Source: Semisulcospira habei | Taxonomy: Eukaryota > Mollusca > Gastropoda > Semisulcospiridae | NCBI GenBank assembly: GCA_036245525.1 | Contig: BTPG01000006.1 | Location: 95,513,972 to 95,577,971, forward strand | Reading direction: 5' to 3' | DNA length: 64,000 nt | In this document: in pieces, positions 1-9,935 of the stretch | How the letters are laid out: the number at the start of each line of letters is the position of its first letter | Numbering within the stretch: position 1 is the first letter of the stretch | Translations under genes and position numbers: made by a program | Notes under the pieces: model-generated | Databases searched by the model: none | The model's input: only the letters and a program-made list of their open reading frames with translations | Told to the model about the DNA's origin: nothing

Positions 1-23
1 ACACTAAGAAGACGCGTGGTGAT

Positions 24-245
24 GGCGGCTCTTGTCTTATACAAGGCAAGTTGTGCCAGCAATGGTCAAAGACGGAGTACCAGGTGCTGTGTGATATGGC
101 GGCTCTTGTCTTATACAAGGCAAGTTGTGCCAGCAATGGTCAAAGACGGAGTACCAGGTGCTGTGTGATATGGCGGCTCTTGTCTTGTACAAGGCAAGTT
201 GTGCCAGCAATGGTCAAAGACGGAGTACCAGGTGCTGTGTGATAT
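24..245. repeat. 74-bp tandem repeat, three copies
   Basis: The unit beginning GGCGGCTCTTGTC recurs at 24, 98 and 172, a period of 74 bp, with almost no differences between copies. The last copy runs straight into the ORF1 remnant of the LINE that follows, so the array probably lies in or next to the 5' region of that element. Confidence 0.9.
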
Positions 246-1052
246 CGTAAAAAGCCTGAAATCCAGCTGCAATATCGACGAAATCTTCGCCACAGTTCAA
301 CCCATGCGGTGTGCTGATGTCAACAAACAGTCTGCCATCGATTACCATGACAACTCTATCCCTCTTCCTTCCCTGCCTAATCCAGTCAGCACACCTGAGG
401 CCGACGACTCTACTTCTCGCAATTAACCGCCCCTCTCATCCCTATCATCGTCATCACTCCAGCTAAGAGTTAAGTGACAACATTCCCCAGCCCGTGTCAC
501 CTACCAAACTTTCCCTGCTCACGCCCGACACGGTGCAGGGAACCGTGACGGACGGAGGGAGTAGCCCTATGACCCCTCCCGACCTCGTGGGGCTCGGCTA
601 ATCCCGTCACGGCCGACACTTCTGACAGCGACCTCGCCGCGACCGAGATTAATCAGCGCCACACCTCCCCACCACCCGCCGCCCCTGGTAAGGACAATAG
701 CACGCAGTTCTTATGCAACCATCTGTCATAAATGCGCTCATCCCATCGAACTTAATCAGTGTGGTGAATGCTTAATTCAGCTCCTCTATGACCTCAAGAA
801 CCAGTCAGACAATAAACACAAACAAACGATTCGAGACCTTAAAGAGGAGATTGCTACACTGAGGGCGGACGATGCACAACTGCGAAAGACATGACCAGCC
901 TTCAGTCGGCTGTGCAGTCCATCCAGGACAAGAAGAAGGATTCCCGAACAGGCCTTCTCGTTCCCCTGGCACTTCGCCCCCCCCCCCCCCCACCCATTCT
1001 AAGAACCCTGTAGGGAAATCTGTAGAAGTGGGTGTGCTGTAGAGTCTGTGCG

Positions 1053-1102
<50 letters not shown>

Positions 1103-2591
1103 TACGGTATTTATAATGCGCTTATCTTATAATAATTATAACTCTAAGCGCGCACTCACAACTCGCGCACGCATGCGCACGCTTTAGACAACGATTCACG
1201 TACCACAAATAGTGAAATACATTACGACAGTCTGACGATCTGATATGTATGACCCTAAGCAGCAGACCCCTCCTCCCCCGAACGGCGAGCAATTCTCCCT
1301 GTAATGGTCATGTGAATAACACCCCTTCTCCTCACAATGGCATCACCTATGACCAACCAACGGAGCAGAGGCCGCCAGTCAACCTTCGCCTGCCACCCGC
1401 AGGCAAGATCGCTAACCTTGTCATCGGCGACTCTGCGGCAAGTCAACAGGCGGCGTATTGACCCCCCTGGGGCCACGCACCTTCGGACCCTGAGCGGGTC
1501 AAAGATGGCTGACATTACCAGGTCAGTCGCCCAGTGCGCCGCCCGCGATGATGTGCAGCGGACTATTGTCCACATCGGCACCAATGACTGCAGCGCACGC
1601 CGGAGCCCTCAAGACATTATTGCAGATTTTGCTACTCTTGCCAGCAAACTTCGTCGTGCTATCCCTGCAGCTTTGCTTGTCGTGACTGCTGTCATCCCCC
1701 AGACGTCCTGCCCTGCCGCCACATTGACAGCGGTCAACAAGGGGCTATTAGAGCTGTGCTCTAAAGTTGGGGTGCAACTACTGAGTGACAGGCCTTCAGC
1801 CCTAGCAGCGGCGCCTTTCCAGCTGAGCTGTTTGGGCGAGACAAGTACCATCTGAGTGCCAAGGGCGTAGGCGTGCTTGTGCGACAAATTAAAAAACTTT
1901 ATTTACAAGCACACACACGACTACACTGAATCAAGTGCGCAACGCCAGCCGTCCCGAAACTTGAAAGACAACATAAAGGTGCTGGTTTGTCCGAGGAATC
2001 CTTCCCGCCACTCGATTCCATCAACGCAGGAAATACCAAGACCAACAGCGAACGCCAGTCAGTCGGTACCTGGGGTGACGCTCGTCACAACACGCAGTCC
2101 CCAGACCATGCCTCCAGCAGAATCGACGGACCGCCCAGCAGCAAGTCTCAACGCAGCGCTAACACCACGATCGTCACCCAGCAGGCCCACACAGGACCAC
2201 TCCATTAACGGGACCCCTGTTAACGAGAGTTGGGGTGCCACCACACAGCCACGTGTCATCCTACCTCCTCTTTCAGGAGACAGTGGTTTCAACACCACAT
2301 AACGGTTATTTTTGACAGCCACCACCTTCAACAGCCTGGTAACACGACCGTTATGTCACACCAGCTGCCACCACAGCAACAGCATTGTCTCCGCCTGGCC
2401 CGCTACCCGCCTTCCCCTGGTACAGTGCGGTACAGGTACCTTCTGCCTACTGGCCCCACCCATTCAACCCGCCACTTACGATGCCACCACCACACCCATT
2501 CCACCCGGCTCTACTCCCATACCAAGGACTGCAGTCTCTGGGCTACGGCTACCTCAGCGCTCTCCGACAGCAGCATCTGGCTGCCATGTAG
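245..2591 (+). pseudogene. LINE ORF1 remnant with zinc finger, coiled coil and SGNH esterase domain
   Basis: This is a decayed first ORF of a CR1/L2-like non-LTR retrotransposon. In order: an unstructured serine/proline-rich start (about 245-430); a C-x2-C-x9-C-x2-C zinc-binding motif (about 720-770, CHKC then CGEC); a charged coiled-coil stretch (775-890); an SGNH hydrolase-like domain with the GDS block near 1428, GTND near 1580 and the D-x-x-H block DKYHL near 1843; and a long proline/serine-rich tail ending near 2590. Such ORF1 proteins are thought to bind nucleic acid and act as esterases; the role in retrotransposition is unsettled. Frameshifts separate the blocks: the frame carrying GDS stops at 1461, and DKYH is in a different frame from GTND. 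A foreign LINE tail interrupts the region at 1050-1245. Homology to the family is inferred from the motif order. Confidence 0.75.
1050..1245 (-). mobile_element. 5'-truncated L2-like LINE 3' end inserted in ORF1
   Basis: An (ATA)n run (1053-1100) is followed on the plus strand by ATTACGGTATTTATAATGCG and a GCGC-stem hairpin. Read on the minus strand this is a typical L2/CR1-like 3' terminus, a hairpin followed by ATT repeats. The same sequence is the 3' end of the longer minus-strand LINE at 49645-50293, which identifies the family. Short matching bases (GTCTG and CGAT) occur on both sides, but I cannot define a clear target duplication. Confidence 0.75.
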
Positions 2592-3345
2592 GTGTAGTGA
2601 AAGTGAGAACACTAGGGCAAAGACCTCCCAAGGACTCTGGAACCGCTACGCTTGCGCAGCGGTTCCAGAGTCTATGGATCTTTCATATGAGGTCTGTATA
2701 CAACAGTTATAATCCACTCAGTATGCATAACATCTCTCTATGCAGCCATACGCCATTGTTTTCTCTAGACTTCATACATTGTGTGTGTTTTACTGGCTTC
2801 GGACTTAACGCCAGAGTTTTATTGCGTGTATGACTGTGTTCCAGCCTTGTGCTTATTTGGTGCTAACATTCACTGATAATCGCGTTCAATAATAGTTCTT
2901 CATCGACAGTCTATTTTTTCATATTTGAAGACATTTGGAGACTTATTATATAGATTTATGTTCAATAAGACTAATTATTTAATGTTTGTGACAGTGTAGT
3001 TATTATCGCTGACAGTTTGTCATCTAACAACTTGCTGTCTGTGTCATCTGAGTCTTATTCGGTGTAAGTTGGTACTACACCTCCCAGTGATAGATAGATC
3101 ACGTACCTTTAATCCTGATTGATAATCCAGATTACTACATTTATGTTGTGCTAAACAGCTGTGTATACTATATCTGTTGTGTGACAATTTGAGTGACAGT
3201 CGAGTGGGCAGTTGTCCGCTGCTTTCAGCCTAGCCTGACGGTTTGAAACGACTGAGTTACTTTCAGTCCATTGTGTTGACACTTATTCAGTACTCGAGTT
3301 ATTTTTAAGTATTGACATGCCAAGTACTAAACAGGGTCACAGTCA
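2592..3345 (+). other. Spacer between LINE ORF1 and ORF2
   Basis: About 750 bp of T-rich sequence with no supported reading frame separates the ORF1 remnant from the endonuclease ORF. The second LINE of this type has a similarly long spacer (61781-62660), so the gap is part of the element's design and not decay alone. I see no recognisable promoter motif. Confidence 0.5.
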
Positions 3346-3823
3346 TGATGGGCTATTAATAGGCTATCTGAATGTGTACCACCTGTACAAGAAACTTCCA
3401 GACATTCACTGAGACGTATCTCAACGTCTTTGGACTCAGTGAAACACGCCTTGACTCCATATCTGAGGACAAAGATATCGCTATTCCAAATGACTGCCTT
3501 TTTAGGCGTGACGCTGCCGCCCCAAAACAGACTGGGCTTGCTGTTTACTTTTACCATTCGGTCAAAACCTGGATTCGCAGGCGTGCCGATGTCGAGTCCA
3601 TGGACGTGGAAAGCCTTTGGCTTGAGCTCAAAATTCCTAATTCAAAACCTCTGCTTATTGGCTATATTTATCGCAACCCCTCATGTACCCATGAATGGCT
3701 TGACACTTTTGCTGATATGATGGACATGGTTATTGATGCTGGTCACAACATCCTACTGCTGGGTGATTTTAACATCGACCTTCAAAAGACTACCACTGTC
3801 TGACAGTCTGTAACCTCTCAGTT
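3346..3823 (+). pseudogene. LINE ORF2, 5' part: APE-type endonuclease
   Basis: This is the N-terminal part of an ORF2 endonuclease, which nicks target DNA to prime reverse transcription. It starts around the IGYLNVYHLY stretch (about 3357). Visible motifs are the metal-binding glutamate in LSETRLD (about 3435-3455), GLAVYFYHS, and GDFNIDL near 3765-3785. A stop after DIH near 3411 and a TGA near 3800 break the frame. The sequence is cut at 3823 by the I-clade LINE and resumes at 5810. It matches the intact ORF2 at 62661 motif for motif. Confidence 0.85.
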
Positions 3824-4124
3824 GTTGTTGTTGTTGTTTCTTGATTTTTAACGTCTCTCTCCACAACGAGGTGATTGGAGACAGGTAGATTATTATGATT
3901 ATAGGATAAAATATAGTTCATAATTATAATATAATATAATTTATCGGGGGAAAAAAAAGGTGGTATGTGGTGTTTTTATGATTTCGCTGTTACAATCATT
4001 GTGTCTGCAAGGAGTGTGGGTTGGTGCATATGCGGCCAACAAAGACCACGCACAGTTATAACAGAATTTTAGCATAGGGCGTCGTTGTTTGCCATCTTAG
4101 ATGGGACGTACCCATCTCTGTTGT

Positions 4125-4442
4125 TTATATGTAAGTCGATAGTGTTGAGGAGTGGATGGCTTTCGCCAGCTCCACGGCCAGAGAATAATCAGATAGGAGT
4201 TGGAAGAGGTTTCTGATGTCGCGAGCCTGACATGATTGTCTAACTCTGTAGAGCTGTGGAGGAGGCATGCGGCATAGTAGCAGAGAGTGCTCTAGGCCGG
4301 CTGTCTCCCCGCAGTGACATAGGGTCTGGGTGAATTTCAGCTTCCAGGATCTCGTTCTGAGCCTATGGATGATTTCCGTTTGATATCTAGGGAGTTTGGG
4401 GAGAAAGGAGGAAAGATCTGCGAAGCATCGCTTTTCTCTCAC
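4125..4442 (-). pseudogene. I-clade LINE ORF2 C-terminal region after RNase H
   Basis: The region downstream of RNase H carries the pattern CHCGETAGLEHSLLLC, a Cys/His arrangement usual at the C-terminus of I-like ORF2 proteins, and ends at a stop near 4125. A short broken stretch separates it from the RNase H frame. A comparable block (CGEAEQTTEHVLQDC) closes the plus-strand I-clade LINE at 17352-18970. Confidence 0.7.
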
Positions 4443-4504
4443 GGCACACAGTTCTCGCTTTTCCCTTTTCCAGCAGTTTTGGATGAGATTGCAGTATTTG
4501 GAGT

Positions 4505-5545
4505 TTAGTTCAGAGGTAGAGAGGAGGATGCGAAGTTGCTGAGTTGGGGAACGTTGAGAGCGCCGACTCTGGCAGCGTTATCCGCCAGTTCGTTGCCTCT
4601 AATCCCTACGTGACTTGGGACCCAGTGGAAATCCAACTGAGTTCCTTGTCTTATGGCGTTTGAGAGTGAGAGGATTTCCTGCATGAGGTCGGGTCGGGAT
4701 CGAGACCGAGAGGAGCGAATGGCCTTAAGGACAGCTTGCGAGTCCACACAGACCACAACACTGAGCGGAGTGCGGGGATAAGAAATAAGAAACTGAAGTG
4801 CGGAGATGATAGCGGTCATTTCAGCCGAAAAGACGCAGAAGCCTAGTCCAAGATAGAAGCTTTTACATGTATTGAGGGAGGGTATGGAGAAGCCGGCCCC
4901 GGCCCGTCCATCCTCCAGCACGGAACCATCAGTATAGATTTGGAGATGATGTTGGTATTTAATTAACGACTCCCGGACCCGAGCCGCAAGCAAGTGGGGG
5001 TTGGAGGTCTTGCTGGTGCTATGGTCCTCAATGCTGACTTTGGCGGCCTCAAGAAGCCAAGGTGGCTGTAGAGGGACTGGTTTTGGAGCGACTTCCCCAA
5101 AGACTGTATCTGGGGAATCAGTAATGTCACTGGTGTAGCTCGTTATGGATTCAAGCGTGTGGTTTTTCCTGCTAACTTTGAATTTGTCCCATTTCTTGTC
5201 TTTTACAAGGAAATGGGTGGCTGAGTTTGGGACGGTAAAGGTTCTGCTGACAAATTTGGACACTTGCAGCTTCCTGTGGTGAGCCAAGGGCAAGATCCCA
5301 GCCTCTGCATAGGCTGCACGTGTTTCGCAGTGAACCGGGACACCAAGCGCTAATTTGACCGCCTGGGAATCGATGGAGGTAAGCTTTGAGAGAAGCGATT
5401 GTGGGGCAGCGAAGTAGCACTCCTGACCATAGGAGAGCCTGGAGCGGACCAGGGCTTGGCAGAGATGGAGGAGGGTCTTTGTGTCTTGACCCCACGACTG
5501 CTTCCTTATTATTCTTATTAGGTTCAGAGCACTCTGGGCTTTTTT
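4505..5545 (-). pseudogene. I-clade LINE ORF2: thumb region and RNase H
   Basis: RNase H type 1 degrades the RNA strand of the RNA:DNA hybrid during retrotransposition. All four catalytic positions are visible: D in IYTDGSVLEDG, E in FSAEMTAII, D in CVDSQAVLKAI, and the H/D pair in WVPSHVGIRGNELADN. Upstream, between 5300 and 5540, the frame encodes typical reverse transcriptase C-terminal sequence (ALVRSRLSYG, then PVHCETRAAYAEAG). It is separated from the RT frame by a frameshift near a T run at about 5540. The RNase H frame itself is open, so decay is modest. Confidence 0.88.
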
Positions 5546-5809
5546 TGATGAGGTAGTTTATGTGCGCATTCCAGCTTAAGTTCGGAGTGAAGATGACCCC
5601 CAGGAATTTTACCTGAGAACACGGCACTAGTTGCACACTTTCAAGGGAGTATGTTGGTTTGTAAATGTCTTGAATTTTGGTGAAGAATATAAGTTGGGTT
5701 TTCTCCGTGGCCAAGGCAAAGCCGTTAATAGACATGTACTCTTGGGTTCTGTCAAGCACCTTTTGATAAAATTTCGACGCCTCTCGTTTTCTCTGCTCAG
5801 AGAAGCTTT
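5540..5809 (-). pseudogene. I-clade LINE ORF2: reverse transcriptase fragment
   Basis: This is the C-terminal RT palm piece with INGFALATEKTQLIFF followed by VKFLGVIFTPNLSWN, the family's motif D/E region (the K-T pair, then F-L-G-V). The polymerase active-site segment is missing because the element is 5' truncated at 5809. It is joined out of frame to the RNase H part. Confidence 0.82.
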
Positions 5810-6888
5810 TAACCTCTCAGTTTGGTCTTCATCAATTTATCAAATCTCCCACCCGCATCACCCAGTCCTCGTCAACGCTTCTTGATCATATTTACACAAA
5901 TGATCCGAAATCAATGCTTAATGCTCAGGTTTGTCAGCTAAGTGTCAGCCGGATCATTTTCCCGTCACGTGCACGTGGTCGTCATCTTTACCACAGACCA
6001 ATCGTGTCCAGCATCGCTACATCCAGTACCGATCATATAAAAAGTTCGATAGGGATGCATTCCTTTGTGACCTTTGCCAGGCTTCTTTTTACGTAATCTA
6101 TAACTATATTGACCCTGACCAGGCCGTAAAAGTCCGGTACGAGTTGTTCCCCTTGCTCCTCTTGGTCCTAAACAAACACGCCCCCCTAAAGAAAAGGCGT
6201 GTTCGAGCGTCTGACCCCCCCATCGTGGCTGACTAATGAAATCATTCAGGCGGTGGAGCTTAGAAATAAGCCAGTTTACGCAGAGAGAAAAACTATGCAG
6301 AATTTAAGACGCAGCGTAGCAAGGTAAAATATTTTATTAGAGAGGCGAGGAAACTGTCATTTCAAAAATGTATTAAGGAGGATCGCAGCGTCTCAGCAAT
6401 ATGGAAGGGCCTGCATTCTATAACCAACAAAAGAGGTCGTTCTAATGACATCCCAGAAAGTCTGTCCGCAGACAAATTTAATGAACATTTTCTGTCTGTA
6501 GCCGAGTCACTGGTTTGGACTAATTCTTCAGACACCTTTACTACTGACTTGCTGAAAACTTTTGTAATGAGAAACTAAGGGCAGATGACGCCTTCGTCAT
6601 ACCGCGAATAGCGGTCCATGAGGTCGGACAGCATCTCTCTCGTCTGGGGAATAAAATCCCCTGCCTATGGTCTTGATGGTGTAAGTGGGCAGGTCTTGAA
6701 CTTAGCTTTTCCATATATCGTTGAGACACTAACCTATATTTACAATCTCTGCATAGAAAATAATGTCTTCCTTGCTGCTTTTAAAAAAGCTAAAACTATT
6801 CCTCTCCCGAAAGCTAAAGATTTATCTGATATCAATAATTATCGTCCAATATCTCTTCTCTCTGCATTATCTAAACCATTAGAAAGGC
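5810..6888 (+). pseudogene. LINE ORF2, 3' part: endonuclease end and RT start
   Basis: This continues the endonuclease interrupted at 3823: SPTRITQSSSTLLDHIYTN, then VSDHFPV with the catalytic S-D-H (in the frame read at 5931-6236), then NKHAPLKKRRVR. After a decayed stretch (6240-6610) the reverse transcriptase begins with GLDGVSGQVLNLAFP and NYRPISLLSALSKPLER (6660-6890). Stops and frameshifts separate the pieces. The sequence ends abruptly at about 6888 where another repeat starts, so the polymerase core and 3' end are absent. Confidence 0.85.
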
Positions 6889-7178
6889 AACAAATGAAAA
6901 GAAAAGAAAAGGGGAGACTGCCAGTGCTAATATGTTAGGAAGATTACAAAGTAAAGTAGGTAAAAGCACTGTCAGGGGAGAGAAGTGTGCATGATCGACC
7001 AGTGATCATAGATCTGCTGTGGCCAAAGCACACACAAAAAAAAAAGATAGGAAAGAGGGGGGCGCTAAGAAAGTGACTGGAAGCAATGCATATGGAAGCC
7101 CCCCCCCCCCCCCAAGAGGGGCGTATCACATATTGTTCAAGCCACTCAGTGCATGGAAATTTAAATCTAGGTCCCCCA
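6888..7178 (+). repeat. Unclassified dispersed repeat (Z), plus copy
   Basis: It starts at GAAAAGAAAAGGGGAGACTG, includes the self-complementary GATCGACCAGTGATCATAG, a poly-C run (7091-7113) and ends near TCTAGGTCCCCC. A second copy lies inverted at 48829-49112. The terminal 18 bases recur at 34426 inside the foldback loop. No coding capacity and no match to a family I can name. Confidence 0.8.
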
Positions 7179-7382
7179 AGGGGGGTCGAGATATTTAGCC
7201 GGTGTGGACAGCTGTTTCGGTCTTGGCGACCTCTTCAGCACACCATCGGCGATACTGGAGGAGGCAGGAATTTCTGCCTACCTACAATGACAGCCACATT
7301 TTACTGTGGTGTCTGCAGGGGCATACATTCCATGCCACCAACTAGAGTTAAATTTTCTTGCACCCTGAAAAAAGAACCTACC
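7179..7382. other. Unassigned sequence between repeats
   Basis: About 200 bp including TTGGCGACCTCTTCAGCACA. I see no gene or repeat partner for it within this window. Confidence 0.3.
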
Positions 7383-7606
7383 AAAAGCGCATCCGGATGC
7401 GGCTGGCCGCGAATGAGCTAACCCCTTCGCTGCCAGTGATCACCAGTTTCGCGTCTGAAATCCACCGTACACTGACCGACGTTCTCGTGAAGAAACAGGT
7501 GTAAGCGAGTCCAAAGCTATGTAGAACTACTGTAGGACTAACAAGAAACATAAAGCCTTCTGACCCCGTGACTGCGGGGGCTCATGAGGGTTTATGTTTT
7601 TTTGCA
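7383..7606. mobile_element. Hairpin MITE chain: family A2 right arm joined to family B
   Basis: GCATCCGGATGCGGCTGGCC (7388-7407) is the right arm of the A2 hairpin seen whole at 25937-26018. It ends in GAATGAGCTAA, and the same CTAA begins a family B element (CCCCTTCGCTGCC). B continues to its hairpin half GACTGCGGGGGCTCATGAG (about 7571-7590) but its left stem is degraded. The B subtype matches 30259-30494. Confidence 0.7.
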
Positions 7607-7630
7607 TTTGGATCGTTCAAGGCGCCCCGC

Positions 7631-7702
7631 ATCAATAGTTGCGGACGTGCCGTACAGCGTTGCCGCCGGCAACGCTGTGCGACGCTTTCGCAGCTATTGA
7701 TT
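7631..7702. repeat. 72-bp imperfect palindrome
   Basis: ATCAATAGTTGCG (from 7631) pairs with CGCAGCTATTGAT (to 7702), and CAGCGTTGCCG pairs with CGGCAACGCTG at the centre. No second copy is seen in the window. Confidence 0.75.
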
Positions 7703-8004
7703 CGAAGCTACTTGAATGACAATGCGAAGTGAAGCGATCAAAACATGCCCCCTGGAGAAGGCAACTTTAACAGGCGAACGTCGTTCCACTTTTCTCGCTT
7801 TGTAGGGGTCGCGCAAAAATTCCCAGGCAGCAAACGGTCCTCTGGCCGAAGTCAGCCTTGGTTGGCTGTGCGCAGGCAAGCAGAGGCCATGGTCGGCCTA
7901 TGGCGCTTTTCCTCGCTGGGAAGCTTTTTCGAACGTAATATTCGGTGACCATGAAAACCACTCACTGGGTTAGTCGCTGACGATATAATAATGAAGTTTC
8001 GTTT
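7703..8004. other. No recognisable gene
   Basis: Unique-looking sequence with short reading frames on both strands but no motif I recognise and no repeat partner here. Confidence 0.4.
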
Positions 8005-8213
8005 GCGCCGAGCGAGTCCCAGCGACGAAAGAGAGAGAAGCAGCTTGTACCATAAACATAGACAACACTCCGAACATCGCCAAAAGGAATAAATCCGCAT
8101 GAGCCCCCCCCCCCCCCCCCTTGCCCTCTTGGAGGTGTTCGGAGTGTTGTCTGTGCTGTATTCGCCGCGACTTCGTTTTCGTTCGTTGTTGGGACTCACT
8201 CGGGACTCAAACG
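8005..8213. repeat. Foldback element with poly-C loop
   Basis: The left arm (8005-8085, containing GACAACACTCCGAACATCGC) pairs with the right arm (8121-8213, containing GGTGTTCGGAGTGTTGTC). The loop holds a poly-C run at 8102-8120. A related, rearranged sequence sits at 48696-48828. Confidence 0.8.
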
Positions 8214-8506
8214 TAACCTCTCCAATGTTCAGTCCCCAAGCTGCAAGCAGTCAGCTCAGCTCAGACGTAACGGGCACAGATTTTCAAGAGCTTCCCTGCA
8301 GGCGCAGGGGCGCTTGAGGATCTTTGCCACTTTCTTCCAGACATCTATATAAATCTTGAGTTTTTGCGTGCAGTTATGATCCAGCTTAAAAAAAAGGAAA
8401 GAAAAGAAAAATACAAAAGGAGAGAGAGAGAGAATTAAGTTGATTACAAAGTAGCATTGACCTTTACCTGACACTGTGCCATCTGCAGGAAAACTGGGTC
8501 GTTGGA

Positions 8507-8735
8507 TTAACTCTTTTACTGCCGAGAAAATTGAATACCACCCAATGGCAAGAGGTATAGATCCTCATGAGCCCCCGCAATTGCGGGGGCTCATGAGGAT
8601 CTATGCCTCTTGCTGACACCGCTTTGTATCCGTGTTCCTTTGACGGCATAGAATCGGTGAGGTGATATTTTACCTGGAGTTTTAAATCGCAGTCTGCGTC
8701 CACTGGCGGCAGTGAGTCGGGCCATCATCCAGCAG
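8507..8735. mobile_element. Hairpin MITE, family B
   Basis: It begins at TTAACTCTTTTACTGCC. The perfect central stem is 8548-8613: CAAGAGG, then CCTCATGAGCCCCCGCA against its complement. The right arm (TTCCTTTGACGGC, then CTGCGTCCACTGGCGGCAGT) runs into the 65-bp minisatellite, which is built from this arm's end. Confidence 0.88.
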
Positions 8736-9082
8736 GTGCTCAACACCCCACTATCACCCCACGTCCACTGGCGGCAGTGAGTCGGGCCATCATCCAGCAG
8801 GTGCTCAACACCCCACTATCACCCCACGTCCACTGGCGGCAGTGAGTCGGGCCATCATCCAGCAGGTGCTCAACACCCCACTATCACCCCACGTCCACTG
8901 GCGGCAGTGAGTCGGGTCATCATCCAGCAGGTGCTCAACACCCCACTATCACCCCACGTCCACTGGCGGCAGTGAGTCGGGCCATCATCCAGCAGGTGCT
9001 CAACACCCCACTATCACCCCACGTCCACTGGCGGCAGTGAGTCGGGCCATCATCCAGCAGGTGCTCAACACCCCACTATCAC
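8697..9082. repeat. 65-bp minisatellite, six copies
   Basis: Units start at 8697, 8762, 8827, 8892, 8957 and 9022 (CGTCCACTGGCGGCAGTGAG). Copies are essentially identical; copy four has T for C in the TCGGGYCATC stretch. The first part of the unit is the terminal arm of the preceding family B MITE. Confidence 0.95.
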
Positions 9083-9116
9083 TGTTGCAACTGACATATC
9101 ACTGTTGCAACTGACA
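9076..9116. repeat. 20-bp direct duplication
   Basis: TATCACTGTTGCAACTGACA occurs twice head to tail immediately after the 65-bp array. Confidence 0.85.
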
Positions 9117-9181
9117 CAGTCTTCCCTGTACATTGTCGCAGCAAAGAGGGTGTTTTCACCCCCTCACCCCTCCTTTTCCGC

Positions 9182-9240
9182 GAAACAAACAAACAAACAA
9201 ACAAACAAACAAACAAACAAACAAACAAACAAACAAACAA
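9182..9240. repeat. (AAAC)n microsatellite
   Basis: About 14 tandem AAAC units. Confidence 0.97.
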
Positions 9241-9371
9241 TGCGTCAGTATGTGAAAACCTGCCATACCCTTAACTCATTCGAGACGTGCCGCCTCCGCG
9301 TATGCCGAGTATCCGGAGGCGGCACGTCTCGAATGAGTTAAGGGTTTAGCAGGTTTTCACACACTGATGCG
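9241..9371. mobile_element. Hairpin MITE, family A, inside a longer inverted repeat
   Basis: The A hairpin (TTAACTCATTCGAGACG and its complement, 9271-9340) is enclosed by further complementary flanks: TGCGTCAGTATGTGAAAACC on the left and GGTTTTCACACACTGATGCG on the right. The whole 130 bp can fold back. The extended flanks are unusual for family A. Confidence 0.85.
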
Positions 9372-9470
9372 CATGTACTCTCGTAGAGGACTATGCCATG
9401 AGCACACTAAGCCAGCATAATTATGGTAAACAGTACGGCTGACGCTGTGACAAGCAAGAGCTTTAGCGCG

Positions 9471-9567
9471 TGTAGGGGAGGGGGAGGGGGAGGGGGAGGG
9501 GGGGGGTTGCCCTAATTGCCCACGTTGATATGGGGGGGGGGGGGTTGCCCTAATTGCCCACGTTGCC
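9471..9567. repeat. G-rich tract with 37-bp direct duplication
   Basis: (GGGGGA)n at 9474-9505, followed by two copies of a G run joined to GTTGCCCTAATTGCCCACG. Confidence 0.85.
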
Positions 9568-9648
9568 TGTCTAATACAGTATTCTCCCCCCAAAAAGATG
9601 CACGTAGAAATAGCTCCGTAGTTTTCGAGGAAAAAGACAGATTTTTAA

Positions 9649-9740
9649 CCCCTTGACTGCTACTGGACGCACATAAAAATGAAATTTGTAACCAACAGCT
9701 CCAACTGTCCAAAGGATATGGATACAAATTGCGGGGGCTC
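9649..9740. mobile_element. Hairpin MITE, family B, left part only
   Basis: TTAACCCCTTGACTGC terminus, then GGATACAAATTGCGGGGGCTC; the rest of the hairpin is missing and the sequence passes into repeated ATTAACTC units. Confidence 0.7.
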
Positions 9741-9759
9741 ATTAACTCATTAACTCTCA

Positions 9760-9935
9760 TTAACTCAACTCAGGGACGAAATACCCACATTTTGGAGTTG
9801 TCATCTGAGGACTGCATTACAATTCAGGAGACAGATCGACCATGATCTACAGGCGCCAAGCTATTCTGGCACCACCCTTGAACTATCATGGTCAAGCCAT
9901 ATCTGGCTGTGGTGTGTCGGGACTGAATGAGTTAA
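9760..9935. mobile_element. Hairpin MITE, family D2, central deletion
   Basis: The right arm GGCGCCAAGCTATTCTGGC and the end GGGACTGAATGAGTTAA are complete. The left arm jumps from CGACCATGAT to the loop, losing most of the stem complement. Confidence 0.8.

Larger units (their letters stand above)
3824..5809 (-). mobile_element. I-clade LINE, 5' truncated, inserted inside another LINE's ORF2
   Basis: The insertion is flanked by a 13-bp target duplication, TAACCTCTCAGTT, at 3811-3823 and 5810-5822. On the minus strand the 3' end is a (CAA)n tail at about 3824-3838, and the 5' truncation falls inside the reverse transcriptase at 5809. Order on the minus strand: reverse transcriptase C-terminal half, RNase H, then a cysteine-containing C-terminal region. 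Removing it makes the host endonuclease continuous except for one stop codon, so it landed in an element that was still nearly intact. Confidence 0.93.

Noticed and set aside
8548..8613. Family B hairpins as transcription terminators or regulatory RNA structures
   Set aside because: They recur many times with TTAA-bounded flanks, at positions unrelated to genes. Transposon origin explains them better.
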